From VYFG01 sp965248685 (GTDB taxonomy: Bacteria > Pseudomonadota > Gammaproteobacteria > Arenicellales > Poriferihabitantaceae), in assembly GCA_965248685.1 (NCBI GenBank), contig CBDFKC010000003.1, positions 744,001-808,000 on the forward strand: 64,000 nucleotides of DNA, read 5' to 3'. The notes beneath the pieces were generated by a model, which was not told the origin of the DNA, did not search any database, and saw nothing but the letters and a program-made list of their open reading frames with translations. Positions 61,825-64,000 of the stretch are shown in pieces. The stretch's first letter is position 1, and every line of letters begins with the position of its first letter. A program made the position numbers and the translations under genes.

Positions 61825-62461
61825 AATATCTTTCTCTTCTCGATTGAATAGTCTAAGCTGGCATTTTGTCTGCCACTCAATGTACAAATTATTGCAGCGA
61901 TAGGTGATCAATTACAACATTGCCAGCCAATCCATTTTACCGACATCATGACCAATACTGTACGTTTAATAACTGTTGGCAGGTCTTCACCACTGATCCC
62001 GAACAATCTGGGGCGTAACTGCATCGATGCAACCCGTTCATGTAGCCCCAGATTTCCTCGACAATTGGTCCGCTATGTTCGGATCGGAATGCGCCAATCA
62101 AGGATAGGCGTGGCCACTCTACCAGACCGCGGGTTCGCCCTTTGCTTCTGGCGCCGATGCTCCTACTGCACCGTATCTGCGGTTAGTAAGTATGTACCTG
62201 GCCTCAAAACGAATATTGATTCAGTGGAGTAGGGGCTTGAGAGATTGTTGGATGGCGGCTTGGGGGAAATCAAGCGACAAAGGTGCCGCAGAAAAATACC
62301 GGTGGATTAAAAACTCTACACAGAGGGGTCTGCCATAAAACCATTCCATTGGCCAAGATCAGAATAATTTAGCCATACATCGACGAAAAGTCAAATTCGC
62401 AAAATGTAAGAACAAACACCTTTCGCTCTAACAATTGTAAAATTTGGTACGTGGGAAATGG
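61825..62461. other. Long intergenic space (637 bases) with a nested palindrome
   Basis: The space contains a perfect 10-base inverted repeat, AATCTGGGGC (62005-62014) with GCCCCAGATT (62045-62054), enclosing the palindrome GCATCGATGC (62021-62030). A 94-codon forward frame at 61948-62232 has low-complexity, arginine-rich composition and no recognised features; a reverse frame covers the same stretch. I support no protein here. It might hold an RNA or a decayed element. Confidence 0.35.
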
Positions 62462-63510
62462 CTAATGCAGCAAATTATATAAGCCATAGTAAGCAATAAA
62501 AATGATATTAAATGCCAAAATATAAAGCCCGGTCATAAAGTATGCCTCGGCCCACAATCCTTTGTCGGATAGCACCAAAAAATAGCGCGCACTTGTTGGT
62601 CCACGAACAACCAGAATTACAAGCACAGCGATTATCATCAAATGGCCTATCGCGTCTATCATGCCAAATTTATATATCGCCAAAATGAAAACACCATTTA
62701 ATCCTAGTGCGATTAACCGGGAAAACGAGGAAACGGTGGACAGAAGAATAAAAGTGATGTTGAATTCAATGAATCCGGCGAACAACATATAAAACTCCGG
62801 ATTTAGTCCCATCAAAATGGATGGATCTTTCCTAAGCAAAGGATACGTCCAGTCGGGATATCCCCACTTTTCTACCGACGCCCACAGCAGGGTAATGCCT
62901 GTTGCAGCATACAGCGTGACGTAACGAAATTTGATCCAGCTTCCTGATAACAAGGACAACGTGAAATAAACTCCGATTCCCAGGAAGATTAGATAATCCA
63001 GCATATGGAACAATCCGTACTGAACGATTCCCATACCATAGAGAATAAAAATTCCAATCCCTACCACTGGGGTAGTAGGACGATACCAGGCTGCGATGGC
63101 CATGAACAAATGAAGCCACTTTACGATTGCCAAATCGGTATGCAGTTCAGGTGTCAGGTATACTGATTTATCGATCAGACCGTAGATAAACAATGCCAGA
63201 AATACAACAGATGCTGATCCCCGCATAATCCAGAATGCATTTTCCTGAGAGACGACCAGGTTTTTGAGTTTTTCAGTCAGAAAATTCTTTCGATATAAAT
63301 ACCGGTCGAACCAGAAAAAAAGTAGATAAAAACAATCGATATTATATAAAGGTAGACAAAGGCAGAATTAAAAACTTTGTCAACAGACAATGGTGGGTTG
63401 GATAAATCGTAGGGAAAAAACCACCCAACATGCGCGCTTGCAACGGCTCCGTGGAATAGTGCAACAACAAAAACCAAGACCGCAAATACTCTCCGAAAAT
63501 TTCTATTCAT
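62462..63510 (-). pseudogene. Membrane protein gene split by a frameshift in a run of seven T
   Basis: The 5' part (63510-63277) has AAGGAG before its ATG, a signal peptide and AHVGWFFPYD, followed by a helix (YLYIISIVFIYFF). At the A7 run (63315-63321 on the forward strand) the natural continuation FWFDRYLYRKNF lies in the next frame. That frame runs through SQENAFWIMRGSA to 62462 with about six to seven more membrane segments. An eighth T would restore one protein of about 348 residues. It could be a sequencing error, a real mutation or slippage. The AHVxWF opening recalls an uncharacterised membrane family. Confidence 0.75.
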
Positions 63511-63803
63511 AGCATCACTCCTTAATTTCCCCTCCTCCGTAGTATACCCAATTTATGATTATCGAGCGATAAACTGGTGACGCTATGTAACCTGCATACA
63601 ATTGTAAGTGCCGGGGTGTAGTGCATCTAGGTGACTATGTCATATATGAAATGGGTAGCGAACACCACAGTCGCACGGTCAATGGGTGCCGGGTAATTGG
63701 TATTGGCTACAATAAGCGCAAATCGAAGTAGTCACTGAATTTTCGATAGGGTTCCATTACGCCGGCGCTGGGTGACCGCGTTTCCCGGGGTGAATTTGGA
63801 TTG

Positions 63804-64000
63804 TCAAATTCTGGGAACACTTGGAACCCAGCATAGATCCAGGCCCACTTGGGGAGCTTCCCTGGGAAAATCAAAAAGCGGAATATCGAGTAACAAAGTC
63901 ACTAATTCCAATTCCGGGGTCGCGTTTGTGATATTGGGCATTACCATCGAACCCACCGTGGTCACGGTAACTTTGCCATTGTTCGTGAGTCCGTCGCGAA
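63804..64000 (-). CDS. Open frame running off the right window edge (partial, unrecognised)
   Basis: On the reverse strand a frame stays open from the window edge to a TGA at 63804-63806, giving about 64 residues. NNGKVTVTTVGSMVMPN and LELVTLLLDIPLFDFPRE have the alternating pattern of a real beta-rich protein. No family is recognised and the start is outside the window. The 293 bases between it and the frameshifted gene (63511-63803) hold nothing convincing. Confidence 0.3.
   Translation of the reverse strand, partial: RDGLTNNGKVTVTTVGSMVMPNITNATPELELVTLLLDIPLFDFPREAPQVGLDLCWVPSVPRI

Noticed and set aside
61948..62232. 94-codon forward open frame
   Set aside because: Arginine- and serine-rich, without domain pattern or ribosome-binding site; an open reverse frame covers the same bases, and it contains the inverted repeat.
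61990..62233. Reverse-strand reading that briefly looked transposase-like
   Set aside because: No catalytic motif, no terminal inverted repeats and no target duplication could be found.
1..64000. CRISPR array, tRNA, rRNA, insertion sequence or prophage
   Set aside because: No regularly spaced repeats, clover-leaf sequence, transposase, integrase or phage structural gene was seen.

Overview
The window looks like chromosome from a free-living, probably marine, heterotrophic gammaproteobacterium. The clearest lineage marker is the left edge: the tail of a DUF971 protein followed by ubiE, ubiJ and ubiB, a ubiquinone-biosynthesis order typical of Gammaproteobacteria. The rest is catabolic: acyl-CoA dehydrogenases, a leucine-degradation operon, a tripartite tricarboxylate transporter, a Rieske oxygenase, a DddP-like M24 enzyme, choline-sulfatase, a phytanoyl-CoA dioxygenase-like protein and a beta-keto acid cleavage enzyme. 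I recognised no tRNA, rRNA, CRISPR array, insertion sequence, phage gene or DNA-binding transcription regulator.

Layout. 1-6.2 kb: DUF971 end, ubiE-ubiJ-ubiB, a ClC channel and glutaryl-CoA dehydrogenase, all forward. 6.2-10.8 kb: a gamma-glutamylcyclotransferase-like protein, an EamA exporter, a PLP decarboxylase with a DUF1737 protein, a SagB-type oxidoreductase and an exported four-cysteine protein. 10.9-13.9 kb: a tight reverse-strand group (NIPSNAP, ABM monooxygenase, MDR dehydrogenase, triple-RidA protein). 14.5-24.6 kb: a long reverse-strand catabolic block with tctCBA, a metallo-beta-lactamase-fold protein, an AruH-like aminotransferase, an AruI-like decarboxylase, a Rieske oxygenase, an alpha/beta hydrolase and a DddP-like enzyme. 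24.8-29.4 kb: HIT-like protein and GST, then an A+T-rich stretch of small, broken or unrecognised genes, including one gene flanked by integron-attC-like sequences. 29.4-37.9 kb: PEP mutase/ICL-family enzyme, FAD oxidoreductase, thioesterase, DUF1353 protein, then BKACE, aldehyde dehydrogenase and a BetA-like GMC oxidoreductase. 38-43.7 kb: a leucine/isovalerate operon (IVD, MCC beta, MCC alpha, HMG-CoA lyase).

44-59 kb is a strip of small single-domain genes: thiol dioxygenase, AlkD-like, DJ-1 remnant, two methyltransferases, ankyrin, cupin, GNATs, VOCs, three GFA proteins, HEAT, AhpD-like, DoxX, RidA. They are mostly reverse strand and show several truncations. 56.9-61.8 kb carries choline-sulfatase, an arsenate-reductase/LMW-phosphatase-like protein, PhyH, a LysE exporter and an atypical ureohydrolase. 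The right end holds a membrane-protein gene split by a frameshift at a run of seven T, and an open frame running off the edge.

How the genes may work together (inference). Choline-sulfate could be hydrolysed by BetC, and choline then oxidised by the BetA-like and ALDH enzymes to glycine betaine. The DddP-like enzyme and the Rieske oxygenase would fit further use of methylated osmolytes. The AruH/AruI-like pair suggests transamination and decarboxylation of arginine or a related amino acid. The liu genes carry isovaleryl-CoA to acetyl-CoA and acetoacetate, but the methylglutaconyl-CoA hydratase is missing from the operon.
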